Both the position numbers and the translations under genes were made by a program. This document shows, one piece after another, positions 24,201-35,408 of a stretch of DNA of 64,000 bases. The number at the start of each line of letters is the position of its first letter. Within the stretch, counting starts at the first letter, position 1. Under the pieces are notes generated by a model, which worked only from the letters and a program-made list of their open reading frames with translations, was not told the DNA's origin and searched no databases. Where the stretch lies: contig CM074702.1 of the NCBI GenBank assembly GCA_037367355.1, positions 496,001 to 560,000 of the forward strand, written 5' to 3'. The stretch comes from Neoscytalidium dimidiatum. Lineage: Eukaryota > Ascomycota > Dothideomycetes > Botryosphaeriales > Botryosphaeriaceae.

Positions 24201-26135
24201 CGTGATAAAGACGAAGTAGAGCGTAAAGAGATAGCTATTTAAGGCGATAGTAATTAGCCTAAAGAAGAATATTAGTAGGCTAAGATAAAGTTATAGAAAA
24301 GACTATAAGAAAAGAAGTAGCGAAAATTAAATAATAAAATAACGCTTAGATAAGTCGTAAATAGCGTAGTATAATAAAAGACGGCTAGCGAAGTAGTATA
24401 GAAAAAGATAGTTAATAGATTAATAAGCGAAAATATAAAGAACGAAGCCGTATAGAACTCTAGAGTTAAAGTATAAATCTTAATACGCTAATTAAAGCCG
24501 CTAATCTAAGAAAGAAATATCGTTTTAGCTATAAAGTAGAATAATTAAAATTAATAAAGTACTTAATTAAGACGATTAATAAGAGTACTATATATATAAA
24601 TATTTAAAGATAAAGACGAGCCTTCTAAAGCGGTATAGAGACTTCGTTTTTTTCTAAGAAATAGTCTAATCTATTACGTAGATCTAGAAGATAGCCGCTA
24701 TTATCTCTATATTCTAACCTTAGTAAAGAAGAAAATCTTTAAGATAGCGTACGATAAGTAGAATTATAGAGGATTTTAGAGATTTTATAATAGAATTAAA
24801 ACCTTAATATTTATTAAGAATCTAGTAAAGAAGCTCTAGAACTACTTAAAATAGTATCTAAAATATTAATTATATATAATAAAACGCTATCGGCTATATA
24901 GAGAGCTATATCTAATATACAAGCCGGCCGTTCTAAGAGAGATCTAAACTATAGACTTTATCGTAAAACTCCTCTTAATAAAGAAAGCTTATAATACTCT
25001 TTTAATTATAATCTATAAAATTACTAAAAAAGTCCTATTACTTAAAGAAAAAGAAAACTAAAAAATAGAAATATAGACGGACTAATACGTTAAGACTATA
25101 TTATTCTATAAATAAAGCCTACTATATATTTAAATTATAGATTAAAATTCTCGCTTTATATCTAACTTCTAGAAGTAAGTATATTAAAAGCTAGAAATTA
25201 TCTAATATATAACTATAGCCTACTATCTATAAGCGAACGGATAAAGCGAACGTATAAACTAAATAATAGAAATAGCTATACGCTACTACGTTATAATATT
25301 TCTAAATAGTAAATAAACGAAACTACTTCTATTTCTATAGATATTACTAAATAACGTAATTAACGTAACTATTAGTTTCTTACTAAACTAGCTTATTATA
25401 GAAATAAACGCTTAGATAGACCCGCTAGCGACTCTAGTAGAGGTATTCGAAGACTATAAGTAGCTTAGAGATACGGTAAGATATAAAGTATAAAAAGCGA
25501 TTATATTCGCGATAATAAAGTAGAAAGAACGTTATAATAGAAAATATAAGCCGCTTTATCTTAGAAAGAGTAATTTAGTCTTTATACGCTTATACTAAGA
25601 ATATAAAATTTAGAGATACGCGGACTAAAAGTTTATATATTAGAGAATAGATCTATTTCTAATAAAAAAGAAGATTAATAACCTAGTCTATAAAATTAAT
25701 ATTCTACTAAACTAGAAAATATATTTAGTTATATCTATAGCGTATTTTAAACTAGTACTAAAAGACTCTAATTTATATAAATAAGAGAACTATCTAGAAC
25801 TAGAACCAATAGTAGAATAAAATAACTTAGACCCCCCTTATAAAATATAAAGGCTACTTAATAGAAGAGAATTCTTTATATATAGACGAAAGATTAAGAA
25901 ATATCTCGTCTAATAGAAAGAATAGAAACTAGTATATAATTTCTAGTTAATTAAAGAAGCCCTAAAGAATATATATAATCTCGTAAGAAAATATAATAAT
26001 TAATATCCTATAAGCTAGCTAGAAAGGCGATCTAAAAGAGTAAATCGTTAGCGAATATAGAAGAAACTATAAAAAGAGTAGCCGAAGGCTAACGCGGGTA
26101 AAAAAAGCGGCTAGTAGTTAGTATATAGGCTTATT
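24201..26135 (+). repeat. integrase-chromodomain segment, right copy (1,935 bp)
   Basis: This is the more strongly RIP-mutated partner of 22166-24100. It contains the degraded integrase end motif at about 25217-25260 and chromodomain remnants at about 25840-26000. It starts at the first base after the N run and leads directly into the extra frame of the element. Confidence 0.75.
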
Positions 26136-26159
26136 TATAAAGATATATTAGTAAGAACG

Positions 26160-29100
26160 TAATCTAGCTACTAGCTTCTACTAATATTTATTTACGCGCT
26201 TTATATAAAAAATAAGTAAATCTACTTTTTATATTAATATACTTACTACGCCGCCTATAAGCCCGTTATAATTTATTAAAGAAGCGTATTCTCGACTTTT
26301 AATAAGATACTATATAAGTAGATATAAAATATATACTAAGTCTCGCTAATAGCTTATATAAATACTAGACCGCGTAAGAACTAATTAAATATTTCTTCGG
26401 CTATTACTCTTAAATTCCCCGTTATTAGATAGTAGTAATCGTTAACTCGCTAATATTTATTATCTAATACTATAGGCTAAATACTATTACGCTAGATAAT
26501 CTAATAGCGTATAAATAAACTATATTCGTTCTTAATATATTATACTAGAAGTATTATATCTAGGCCGTTTTAGATAAGATATATACTAAAAACCAGCTAC
26601 GTAATTAAATACTAGTAACCGTAGCGGTAGACGAGTTTATTATACTTATATAGTAAGAGATTTATAGCTATTAGAGCGAAGTATCTAAAGTATAGAGAGT
26701 TTAAAATATAATATAGGTAATACTAATAGACTATAGCCGCGAGCGTTATATATAGAAAATAACGCTCGTTATTAATTAGTTTTTAGCTAATAATCTAGAG
26801 TTCTTCTAAATCTTAGAAACGCTCTATAGTATAGCCGCGAGATTCTATATTAAAATTATCGATAACTTTAGACCTAGTTTTCTTAATTCTTAAAATAGAT
26901 AGTTTACGCTAAAATACTTAATACGCGTCTAGTAGATTCTAGCTAAGAAGCTACTCTAGTAGGCTAAATTTAATTTCTAGATAAACGCGAGCAATTTTAG
27001 AAGATTTATACTCTTAAAAGACTCGGTAGATTTTAATTTAAACTAGCTAGACGATACTAACGTATAATTTAATATCGACTTCTAATAAGAACTTAAAATA
27101 GTAGTAGATAGTCTATTCTCTTTCGTAATACTAATATATTCGCTAAATTCTATTCTTTATAATAGAATTAAGCTTAAGTAAATAAGCGAGGACTAAGATA
27201 CGTAAGTATAATTAGCCGAAGTAGACGCGGAATTAGCTCTTATTAACTCGAATAGTATACTACTATAAATATATTATACTACTTTTAATATACTAATTAT
27301 TTTAGTAGACGTTATTCTAGCTAACTTTCTATTAACGAGATAGAAGTTTAGCGATTTTCCTAGCCGCGGTATATAGTAAATTAATATAACTAGAAAGACT
27401 ATAATAGTTTATAAGAAGATTAATATTCTTTCTCTATATAACGTTAATATAGTAGTTAACGAGGATTATATTCTACTAGAGAACGTAATTCTTTTATTTA
27501 ATCTAGTATACTAAATTATCTATTTTTATTTAGAAATAGGCTTTCTTACTCTACGCTAACTATACAATTACTAGCTAGCTAATTTTACTATATTTAAATC
27601 TCCGCTTATAATAATTAAGCCGTTAGAAAAACTAGCGATAGTATACCTTAAAGATAGAAAATTAGTATATAGCGTATATAATAACTATATCTACGTAAGA
27701 GTAGTAGGTTTTTATAAGATATATAGCGATAATATAACTAATCTAATAATCTAATATATAAAGATAATATAGCCTTAGTACGACTTAAATATAAAAAATA
27801 AAAAAGTCTATCCCGCTAATAAGAAAGACCCCGATATTATTCTAATTAAAAATTATAAGATCGATCTAGAGAGATACTTACGCTATATAAAGTAGAACGA
27901 GAGTTATAAGAAGACTTAAAAGAAGTACTAGAACGATAAGTTTCTCTATAAGCCTAGATAATATTCGCCTATATATCTAGATACGTAAGACTATAACGCT
28001 AAGATAGCGGATAATCTCTAAGCTAAAAAGAAGATAAGTAAGTATATATTAGTAATACGTAAAGATATAAGGATATATAACTTTCTCTTAGCTAAGAAAA
28101 TTCTAATATCTACTAAGATATTAGAGAATAATAATCTATTAGCTAATATAGGTCTACTTACGCTCGTAAACGACGCTTTAATAAATATTAAGATTATATT
28201 TATTAGAAAGTCCTAGCTAGTATAAAATATAGAGATCTAGATTAATTTTGTTACGAAGCTTAGCGGAGAATATTATAAGATTTTAATCTATAGTATAATC
28301 TTCTTAGTTATCTATAAGGACTTTAAGAATATTAAAGTAGCTAGAAAAGTAATAAAGAGTTACTAAGTTATACTTAAAACTAAATAAGAATTTCTAGACT
28401 AGATTAAGAAGCTATTCTAAAAGAAGATTATATTAATTAAAGACTTTCTAGTCGCGATACTAAATCTAGAAAATATTTAAGTATAAGACGTAAACGCCTA
28501 TATACTCTAGATCGCCTTTTAAATAACTTAGTAAGCTATAACTATCGTAGAGAACTTTAGAAAGGCGATCTTTAAGTCGTCTAAATAGAATATTATAGAT
28601 ATAAGAAAGGCCGCTAAAGCTATCTAATATATAGACGCTAAAGTTACTAATACTAATTTATATAACAAGCTAAATAACTAGGTTAATTATCTAGAAGCTC
28701 TAATCGCTAATTAGTAGAATATATTAGTAAACGATTATACTAGCTAGATTATAAACTACGAAACTAGCCTATAGAATTTAGCTAATATAGTTAAAGCGGT
28801 ATCTAACTAAATATATAATAAAAGTAAAGTAATAACTCTTTTAAAAGATAGTATATCGAAGAACGTAGCGCTAATTAAAGCGCCGGAAGAATAGTTTTAA
28901 ACGGTTAAAAGCTAGTAGGCTAAAAAGAGGCTAGAATAAGATATTAAAAACGATATTATAGTGTAATAAAGTTATTAGAATCTAGTAATAAATACTTCTA
29001 GTAAGTAAGAAGTAGAAAGCCTCTTCTAATTCCTATAGAAGAAGAAAAGAACTAAGTTAATTAACTTTATAACTTAAATATTAGAAGCGTCGCTAAGTAT

Positions 29101-29240
29101 TAATAGTAACTTCGAATCGTCTTTCTTAGATAAGTACTAAGGCGCCTAGTTTTACTAACTACTACTATATAACTAATAGTAGATAGCTAAAACCCTATAG
29201 TTTAGAACTCTATATAATAAAAGCTTTTTACTATAGTATA
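26160..29240 (+). pseudogene. RIP-inactivated extra reading frame downstream of pol (about 1,000 codons)
   Basis: This stretch has no open frame as it stands. Read on the plus strand, nearly every stop is TAG or TAA and can be explained as a former CAG, CAA or TGG. The result is a long, continuous, protein-like frame on the same strand as gag-pol. The N-terminal third is hydrophobic and aromatic with many former Trp codons. The last third (28000-29200) is rich in Lys, Gln, Ile and Asn and looks like coiled coil. I recognise no domain. It lies between the chromodomain and the right terminal repeat, so it may be an accessory gene of the element or a separate gene or element captured by it. Confidence 0.5.
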
Positions 29241-29602
29241 TAATAACGATAAGATATTTATAATTATTACCTCTATTTAATATAGTACTTCTAGCTATTA
29301 GTCGGCTATCCGCGATAAGATAATACTTATAAAAAAAAGAAGAGAGATATAATTAGATACTTTTATACGAAATATATATCTATATAGTTAAAAGGACTAA
29401 CGGGGCCTAGCGGAGACTAAATAGAGAAAGTAATAGTTTAGAAATAAAGAAATATTAAAGCGTAGAATAAATTAGTAATCTATAAGTAAGTTTTACTTTC
29501 TTTGATTTTTATTATTATTTATTTTCTTTTTTTTTCTTTAGCTTCTACGTATTATAAGAGAGGCGTAATAGATCGCGATTTATTAAATTATTGTCCTCTA
29601 GA

Positions 29603-29750
29603 TATTACGATACGTAGAGAAGAAACCGTAGAGAAGAAATAGTAGAGTAATCCGCTCTATAATAGCGGACCGCTATTTAAATAGATACTAAGAACTATAT
29701 ATATATATTTACGTATTAAGATTTCTACTCCCGATTCGTAATTCCTACTA
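29603..29750 (+). repeat. terminal repeat B, right copy (148 bp)
   Basis: Direct repeat of 15315-15462, with the same length. It includes the shared core TCCGCTCTATAATAGCGGAC and the tail TACGTATTAAGATTTCTAC. It is preceded by a pyrimidine-rich stretch at 29500-29545. Confidence 0.6.
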
Positions 29751-30341
29751 ATAGACCTTTCTATAAAAAGAGAAACTAGTTTCGTATTTTACTAGCTTAA
29801 AATAGAATATAGCTACTTTAAGTTTTATTTAAACTACTTTAAATTAAACCTCTCTAATTATTACCCGTATAATAATATAGTTAAATAAACCTCTTAATAT
29901 CTAATTCTAGACTATAAAAAGTATTAACTTAAAAGAAAAGATATATATACTAGTTTAAAAACGAAAAACCCCTTTCTAGACCTCGTTTTTAATATTAAAA
30001 ACAAACGAAAGGCTCTTCTAAACTTTCTATTAATAACTAAAATAGCTATCTAAAAGTAGCTATTAGAACTTACTTTAATAGAAGCCTAAATACGTACTTT
30101 TAAAAAACTAACTTTAGTCTCTCTTTATAAAGAAACATCCTCTTCTATTTTTCTTAGCGCTATTTTCTACTTCTTCTACTCTTCTACTTACTTTCTTATT
30201 TCTTCTTAAAAAGTACTAGCTTAGCCCCTACTATTTCTAGACTTCTTTTTAAAGAAAATTAGAATAAAACCCTAGTTAAAATATTAGATTAGATACGTTA
30301 GTAGACTAGCTATCTTTTATAAGCTTAGCTTATATAAGAAC

Positions 30342-30373
<32 letters not shown>

Positions 30374-31270
30374 GTAAACTATAGTAGTAAACTAAAGTAG
30401 TAAACTAAGATAGTAAAATTTACTATATTACTTTACTAACTAATAACTAAAAGAGTATAGCTTCTATTAAAATTCCTTTTATATATTATAAAAGTTTAAT
30501 TATTTCTAGTTATTATAATATAAAAATTATATAAAACGAATATAATTTAGGGCTAGAATCTTATTACTTATAAATTACCCTCGTTAGATTTCTAATACGA
30601 TATATCTAGAAGAATCTACTTATATAAGAAATAAGTATATATAAAAAGCCTTAGATAGTACCGTAGTTTTATTCTTTAAGATATATAATACTTATAAATA
30701 AGATATAAACTAATAAAAGCTTTATTCTATTTTTTATCTTTCCTCTTATCTTTCTTTATTAAATCTTCTACCTATTTCTCTTTTAAAGAATTATCTTCTT
30801 CTAACTACTTACTAGACTATATTATTTATAATATAGCTTCTATCTAAGCCTTAGTACTTTATATAGATAAAGAAATATTATAGAAGATTTATAAATAAAA
30901 CTTAGCTAAATTATATTTTATATTACTACTATTTTATTTTTAAATGACTTAGTTATTATATTAAATATAGCTTAGCTAAATACTATCTATAATAGCCTCT
31001 TTAGAATATAAGACTAGTAAATTATATATATAACTATATAAATAACCCTATTTTTATACTATCTAATTTAGAAGTAGTTTTAACTCTAGTTATATAATAC
31101 TATAATATTAGAAAGTCTCTAAATATATAATTAAGGCTAGAATTTATAACCGTCTTAGTACTACTACTCTTTAAGATTAAACGTTATTTAAAGAAGAGTA
31201 TATAACTAAAGCTACTTTTTATCGACTACGTTTATAGTCTATATAAGATCCTCTAGTATCTAAGGGGATT
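29751..31270. mobile_element. right edge of the RIP island
   Basis: AT-rich sequence without open frames. Plus-strand peptide-like stretches occur near 31100-31270 when TAG is read as Gln, but no family can be named. Normal composition resumes over about 60 bases after 31270. Confidence 0.4.
30344..30372 (+). repeat. (TAAA)n microsatellite
   Basis: Seven tandem TAAA units, followed by a looser repeat of AGTAGTAAACTA-like units to about 30425. A simple repeat inside the AT-rich block. Confidence 0.85.
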
Positions 31271-31797
31271 CTAATATATAATCGGACTAAAGGCGTGGTT
31301 CTATAGTAACTTCTTCGTATATAGGTGGATCTTAGAGAGTAGTCCACGCTAAATCCGAAGTTACGACGCGATGCGGAGGTCCCGGCTTGTAGGACGGGTT
31401 TGGCTGGCGCACGGATGAGAGCGCTAGCACGAATTAGTATTAGCCAACTCGATGACGCGTCCGATCACAATATCTCGTATTTAATACCGCACTTCCCCTC
31501 TCCTCAACACAACATACAACGCATCTTTTTCCAACCACAGGCACCAGTGCACATCACGCGTTCTTCTTTCTTATCATTTGAATGTTCATTGACTCCCTTC
31601 TCCACCGTTCCAGTCTATAAACTTAGTTTGGAACTCCTCTCCCCCCCTCTGCTTTGCTGTATGTGCCATTTCGCTTATTTCTGCTGCAAGACAGTCACCC
31701 TCCCTCCCCGCGAGGATTACACAGTTCCCGCCCCTCTTCTCCGTACGCACCTTGGCTTTATAGCTTCCTGGTCGCGTTCTAGCATCTATATCTCACT

Positions 31798-31910
31798 GGC
31801 TCGGTCATGCTGGCTCTCACTTGGCCTCTCTCTGTGGTCTCACAAGGCCTCTTTCAGGAGGTGGCAGGGTCTCACCCACCATGAAGCCCTGTTCGGAGTC
31901 CAGCTGAGGG
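31798..31910 (+). repeat. diverged direct repeat, unit 1
   Basis: About 113 bases from GGCTCGGTCATGCTGG to GGAGTCCAGCTGAG, similar to 32037-32150. The two share anchors such as GCTGGC, CTCTTTC and GGAGTCCAG, with many differences between them. Confidence 0.5.
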
Positions 31911-32036
31911 ATCTGGTGTTCAGCAGGTTTCGCTAAGCTGCGATAGATCGAAAGGTACTTAGTATTTGGTTGATGGATGGTTGGCAATTGGCTTGTCTGG
32001 CCACTGCCACCTCGCTGCCGTAACTGCGATTCCGCC

Positions 32037-32150
32037 GGCCCTGTCCTGCTGGCCTTCATCTTGCCATCCCTGTGATTTCATAGGGCCCTCTTTCGAGAGG
32101 GGGTAAGGGTTCGCGCGCCGACAGGGTCCTTCCTGGAGTCCAGTTCAGTC
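32037..32150 (+). repeat. diverged direct repeat, unit 2
   Basis: Partner of 31798-31910, about 240 bases downstream in the same orientation. Differences are mostly transitions, suggesting an old tandem duplication. Confidence 0.5.
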
Positions 32151-32338
32151 CTCGAGTATCCATCAAGCCATCCTAAGTAACTGATCCGAGTTAGGGCTGC
32201 TCGAGAACAGAAGCCCGGGCGGGAGGGAATACCGCGTTAGATATCGCGGGGTCATATTTACGTACTTAATTAACATCTTCATTTGCTAATAACGGCTTGA
32301 GCAGTGTTGAACAACGTGAGTCTGCTTTCTCAAGCAAA

Positions 32339-34286
32339 ATGAGCTCAAGACGCCGCATCCCAGCTTCCCGAGCGATCATCGACGGCCCTACTGCCATTGC
32401 ACAAGGTGATGATAATCCGTGTGCCTGGTGTCGCTGTGCTATATCTATCATGTTCAGCGAGGTCAAGTCTGAAGGTCTTATCAGCCTTCGATTAATCGCT
32501 CTGTTCGATGGGTTCGCGGATGCACGTTCTGTTACGCTCTATCTGCCGCCAGAGCATATGAACAGCTTGAATGCTTCCTGCATCGACGCAAACGAAATTC
32601 CGCACTCAATAAAAGCTCAACTTGACCTCAATAGCCCAGTACGGTCGCGACATGAAGTCATCAGCCTCTCCTTAGCCATGAATACTCCCGGCTACGTAGC
32701 CGTTCCGCGGACTGCGAGCAACTTGTCGCCAAGCGACAACCACCGACTCCAAGTCCTAGCCTTCCAAAGTCTTTGCAGGAGCACCAAACTTACGATTTAC
32801 CTTCGGAAGAACCGACTCAATGAGTCGCACCTTATATCATTGCAGAACTTCGCCAACCTTATCAACGCTAAGAAGGTTACCTCACGTCCCCCAGACTTCG
32901 GCCGTATGTATGATGGAGAAGGTGGCTGCAAGGCAACGTGGGACATTTTTAATGTTCCAGAAAACCCACCTCACTATACACAGCAACCTCAACGGACAAA
33001 TAAACGTCCCAGAGATGGTATTACGGCGTCTCATACTCGAACGGGGATTGTAAAACTAACAAGATCCTCCAGGCTCAAAAGCCACCCAGACTCTCCCGCC
33101 CCTTAAACGATTTACCCGTAGCTCTAAGACTGCCGATTGCACTGAGGTTCTCAACACCGATTCTGAGACGGATTTTTCCAACGTCGTCTCCAGCCCTCAA
33201 TCGACCGTCTCTAGCGCCGACCCTGAGGCGAACACCAACACCCAGTTTCAAGCGAAGGCTAAAGCCGCCCTTCTATCGGACCAAGATTTCTTGCGATCAG
33301 CTGTACGCGAGGCAGTGCAGGACACAATACAAAATGTCATCCACAACGAGCTAAGGGCACTCCTACCAGAGATCTTGAGAACCACGGTACGGGAAACCAT
33401 ACGTGAGGCACTACATGAGGCTATGCCTGTCTTGTCTTCGGAGAGCCGGCGGAACGACACAAGCGGAACAGCTCATGGGGTAGCTCATGATATGATAACT
33501 GGCACGATAGAGTCTATCGTTCACCAACACCTCGCTCACTATGTCAGAGATTACCTTGATGAGGGACCTTTGGATGATATGCGCTATTCGGTGGAGCTGG
33601 AATTCAAGGAAGGAATTGAATTCGCCTTGCTTGATCTGAAAGAACTAAAGGAAGAATGTACAAAGGAAATCAAGGATGCGGAGACGGCGGCTTTAGAGAG
33701 GTTAAGGGATGTTGATTGGGACTGCGACGAAATTAGAGGACTTACTCCATCAAGATGCAGCACGCAAGAGCGAATGGCCAGCGTGAAAGACACGGCGGAG
33801 GGACAGCTGCGTGCATCAGAAAACGGGCAAGAGAGACGCGAGCAAGCGGGAGACGACCAAGATTACACAGAGACCACCAATGGCACAGAGTCGGATGTGA
33901 TGAGTATCCCTGATGCTCAGCGGGTTGAAAAAGTAATTTCACCTCCAAGCGCTGCCACAGCTACCGGTAGTCCAAGAAGTGTCCCAAGCCTAAGCGAACG
34001 TTCAAACATGGAGAAAAATGAACATGCAGCGGTTAATGATCCTAGAAGCCAGGAATCCACAGCTTCGGGAAGCATTGCAAAGAGTAATAGCTGGCTGGAC
34101 AGGGTGGAAAGAAAGGCAGCGGGACAATCTTCTTACGCTATCTATCTGGGTAACGAGGAGAATGGCATGATATGCCTAGATATGACTCCCACAGAGCCTG
34201 ACACGGAGACGGAGAGTGTGAATGGGCAAAAGCCAGAGGAGAACAAGTTAAACCAAATCGAGGAGGAACTTTGCGCGCACGTCTAG
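32339..34286 (+). CDS. orphan two-exon protein next to the island (about 630 aa)
   Basis: Exon 1 (32339-33017) and exon 2 (33073-34286) are joined by a 55-base intron with GTATTA donor, CTAAC branch-like sequence and CAG acceptor. The phase 1 junction gives KRPRDG-SKATQTLPPLKR. The first ATG in the frame is at 32339. The N-terminal ~225 residues look folded (NPCAWCRCAIS near residue 30, PPDFGRMYDGEGGCKATWDI near residue 200). A Ser/Thr-rich linker follows, then residues about 310-440 form long amphipathic helices rich in Arg, Glu and Leu (VREAVQDTIQNVIHNELRAL), likely coiled coil. The tail is acidic and polar. I recognise no family. The gene is intact despite lying 1 kb from RIP-destroyed DNA. 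Confidence 0.6.
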
Positions 34287-35408
34287 GAGCCGTATTGTCT
34301 CAAGCAACGCGTATTTAGAGAAACTTCTCTTCATGTGTTCTCTCCTTTAATTATACTCTAATGTGACTAGTGTTCTTAGATAACCTATTTCGTGCGCCCA
34401 CGCTCGTCCCAATATGATGGATAAGTGCTAAGTGGAGACTCGTCCGGAAACAGCTTAGCGCGGACCACCTGCTTGTAAAAATCTCATCCAGGTGGTCACG
34501 ATTAAGTAAGCAGCCTGCGCCACTAACAACCTCATTACAAGCCAAGCCCTCACCTTGTCCCCACTCGCTCCAGGAGGGTGGGTGAGCCGAGCGAGGAGCC
34601 CGAAAGCTAGTAACAAACGTCGCATGCAGGGAAGCGATTATATATAGACCGCGGTTCAATCTCTTCTTTTAACACCTATTAACGTAAATAATTCTTTATA
34701 TTAGGTGCACTTACGTACTGCTAGGAAGAATAAGGCCGGAGTATTTTTTTTTCCCCCCGCGGAGATCTTCGATCTCAAAAATGTTGATGGTGGGTTTTCG
34801 TTGTAATATTATTGCGTCCACTTTTAGCAGCTCTTTGTAACGACGGGGCCTCTACCACTAGGCTTCGGAGTCACCTAGCAGGTTCAGGGTTTGTCGAAGG
34901 GTTTACCTTAAAGACGAGCAAAGGGGAGCAACGATAGAACAAGGAGTCACGTAATGTGGGAGTTCAGTATGTGGCTATAAAGCCCGTGTGTTCTGGGGTT
35001 CGTAACACTCTTAGCGGGGACGGTCTAAACACTTTTACTTAAACATAGCTAGATGTTCTATCTTTCTATATATTACGTATCTTCGAATTAGCACGAGTTC
35101 TTCTAGTCTATAAGCGAGCAATGCTCCTTAGGCTAAAGGAAGTTTCCTTTAGAACAGGACCAGAGAAAATTTTAAATGAATTTGACTGGTACTTAATAGA
35201 TTCCACTGCGTTAGATATATTACTGCCAGAGCTACACCTATAGATACGGGAATGTGCCACGATTTTAAATGGGTCGTAGGCAGGCAGTTATTCTAAAGCC
35301 CCGGAGAATCTAATACATTACGACCTTGTCATCCTTATCAATATACCAAAGCAATCCTCTCTCCCTACAAAATATCTTTATATCCTCTTCCACTCTAGGG
35401 TTATAGGG
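34287..35408. other. intergenic region containing a solo LTR
   Basis: Apart from the 172-bp solo LTR annotated separately, this holds an AT-rich stretch (35040-35110) and no convincing frame. Confidence 0.5.
34836..35007 (+). repeat. short solo LTR of family A (172 bp) with 5-bp target duplication
   Basis: The unit starts TGTAACGACGGGGCCTC and ends GGGGTTCGTAACA, so it has canonical TG...CA ends. It is flanked by CTCTT on both sides (34831-34835 and 35008-35012). It matches the two ends of the RIP-degraded LTRs at 13288 and 16142 but lacks about 500 bases of their middle. It shows almost no RIP damage. Confidence 0.8.

Larger units (their letters stand above)
15315..29750 (+). mobile_element. 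composite Ty3/Gypsy chromovirus between terminal repeats B
   Basis: Two direct 148-bp repeats frame this interval, and all recognisable frames between them run on the plus strand in the order expected of a Ty3/Gypsy element: gag-like, reverse transcriptase, integrase, chromodomain. After subtracting the nested solo LTR (16142-16817), the N gap and one of the two duplicated segments, the element would be about 11.7 kb. That is long for a fungal chromovirus, because of an extra ~3-kb frame after the chromodomain. The two halves may come from different copies of the family joined at the assembly gap. Confidence 0.6.
11481..31270. mobile_element. 20-kb RIP-degraded transposon island
   Basis: Almost all of this block is A and T, with extreme TpA enrichment and very few CpA dinucleotides. 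No frame over 60 codons survives on either strand, while both flanks are GC-balanced. Reading TAG and TAA as former CAG, CAA or TGG restores retrotransposon proteins in several places. That is the mutation pattern of fungal repeat-induced point mutation (C to T in CpA context on either strand). The edges are sharp, at about 11480 and 31270. The island is a nest of LTR elements, described in separate entries. The dense TA composition is not mitochondrial, because reverse transcriptase, integrase and chromodomain remnants are visible. Confidence 0.9.
31271..32338. other. transition zone after the island
   Basis: GC content recovers here. A 178-codon plus-strand frame (31400-31936) has no domain signal and spans one unit of a diverged direct repeat, so I do not annotate it as a gene. 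The rest is probably 5' flank of the 32339 gene. Confidence 0.45.

Noticed and set aside
11481..31270. Possible mitochondrial insertion or centromere core
   Set aside because: Reverse transcriptase, integrase and chromodomain remnants and the TAG/TAA pattern fit RIP-mutated retroelements; nothing mitochondrial is seen. A centromeric role cannot be tested from sequence alone.
31400..31936. 178-codon plus-strand frame
   Set aside because: It covers one unit of a diverged direct repeat, has no domain, and shows no start context or splice support.
34640..34680. GGTTCAATC sequence resembling a tRNA T-arm
   Set aside because: No acceptor stem, anticodon loop or matching D-arm could be found around it; no tRNA or rRNA gene was seen in the window.
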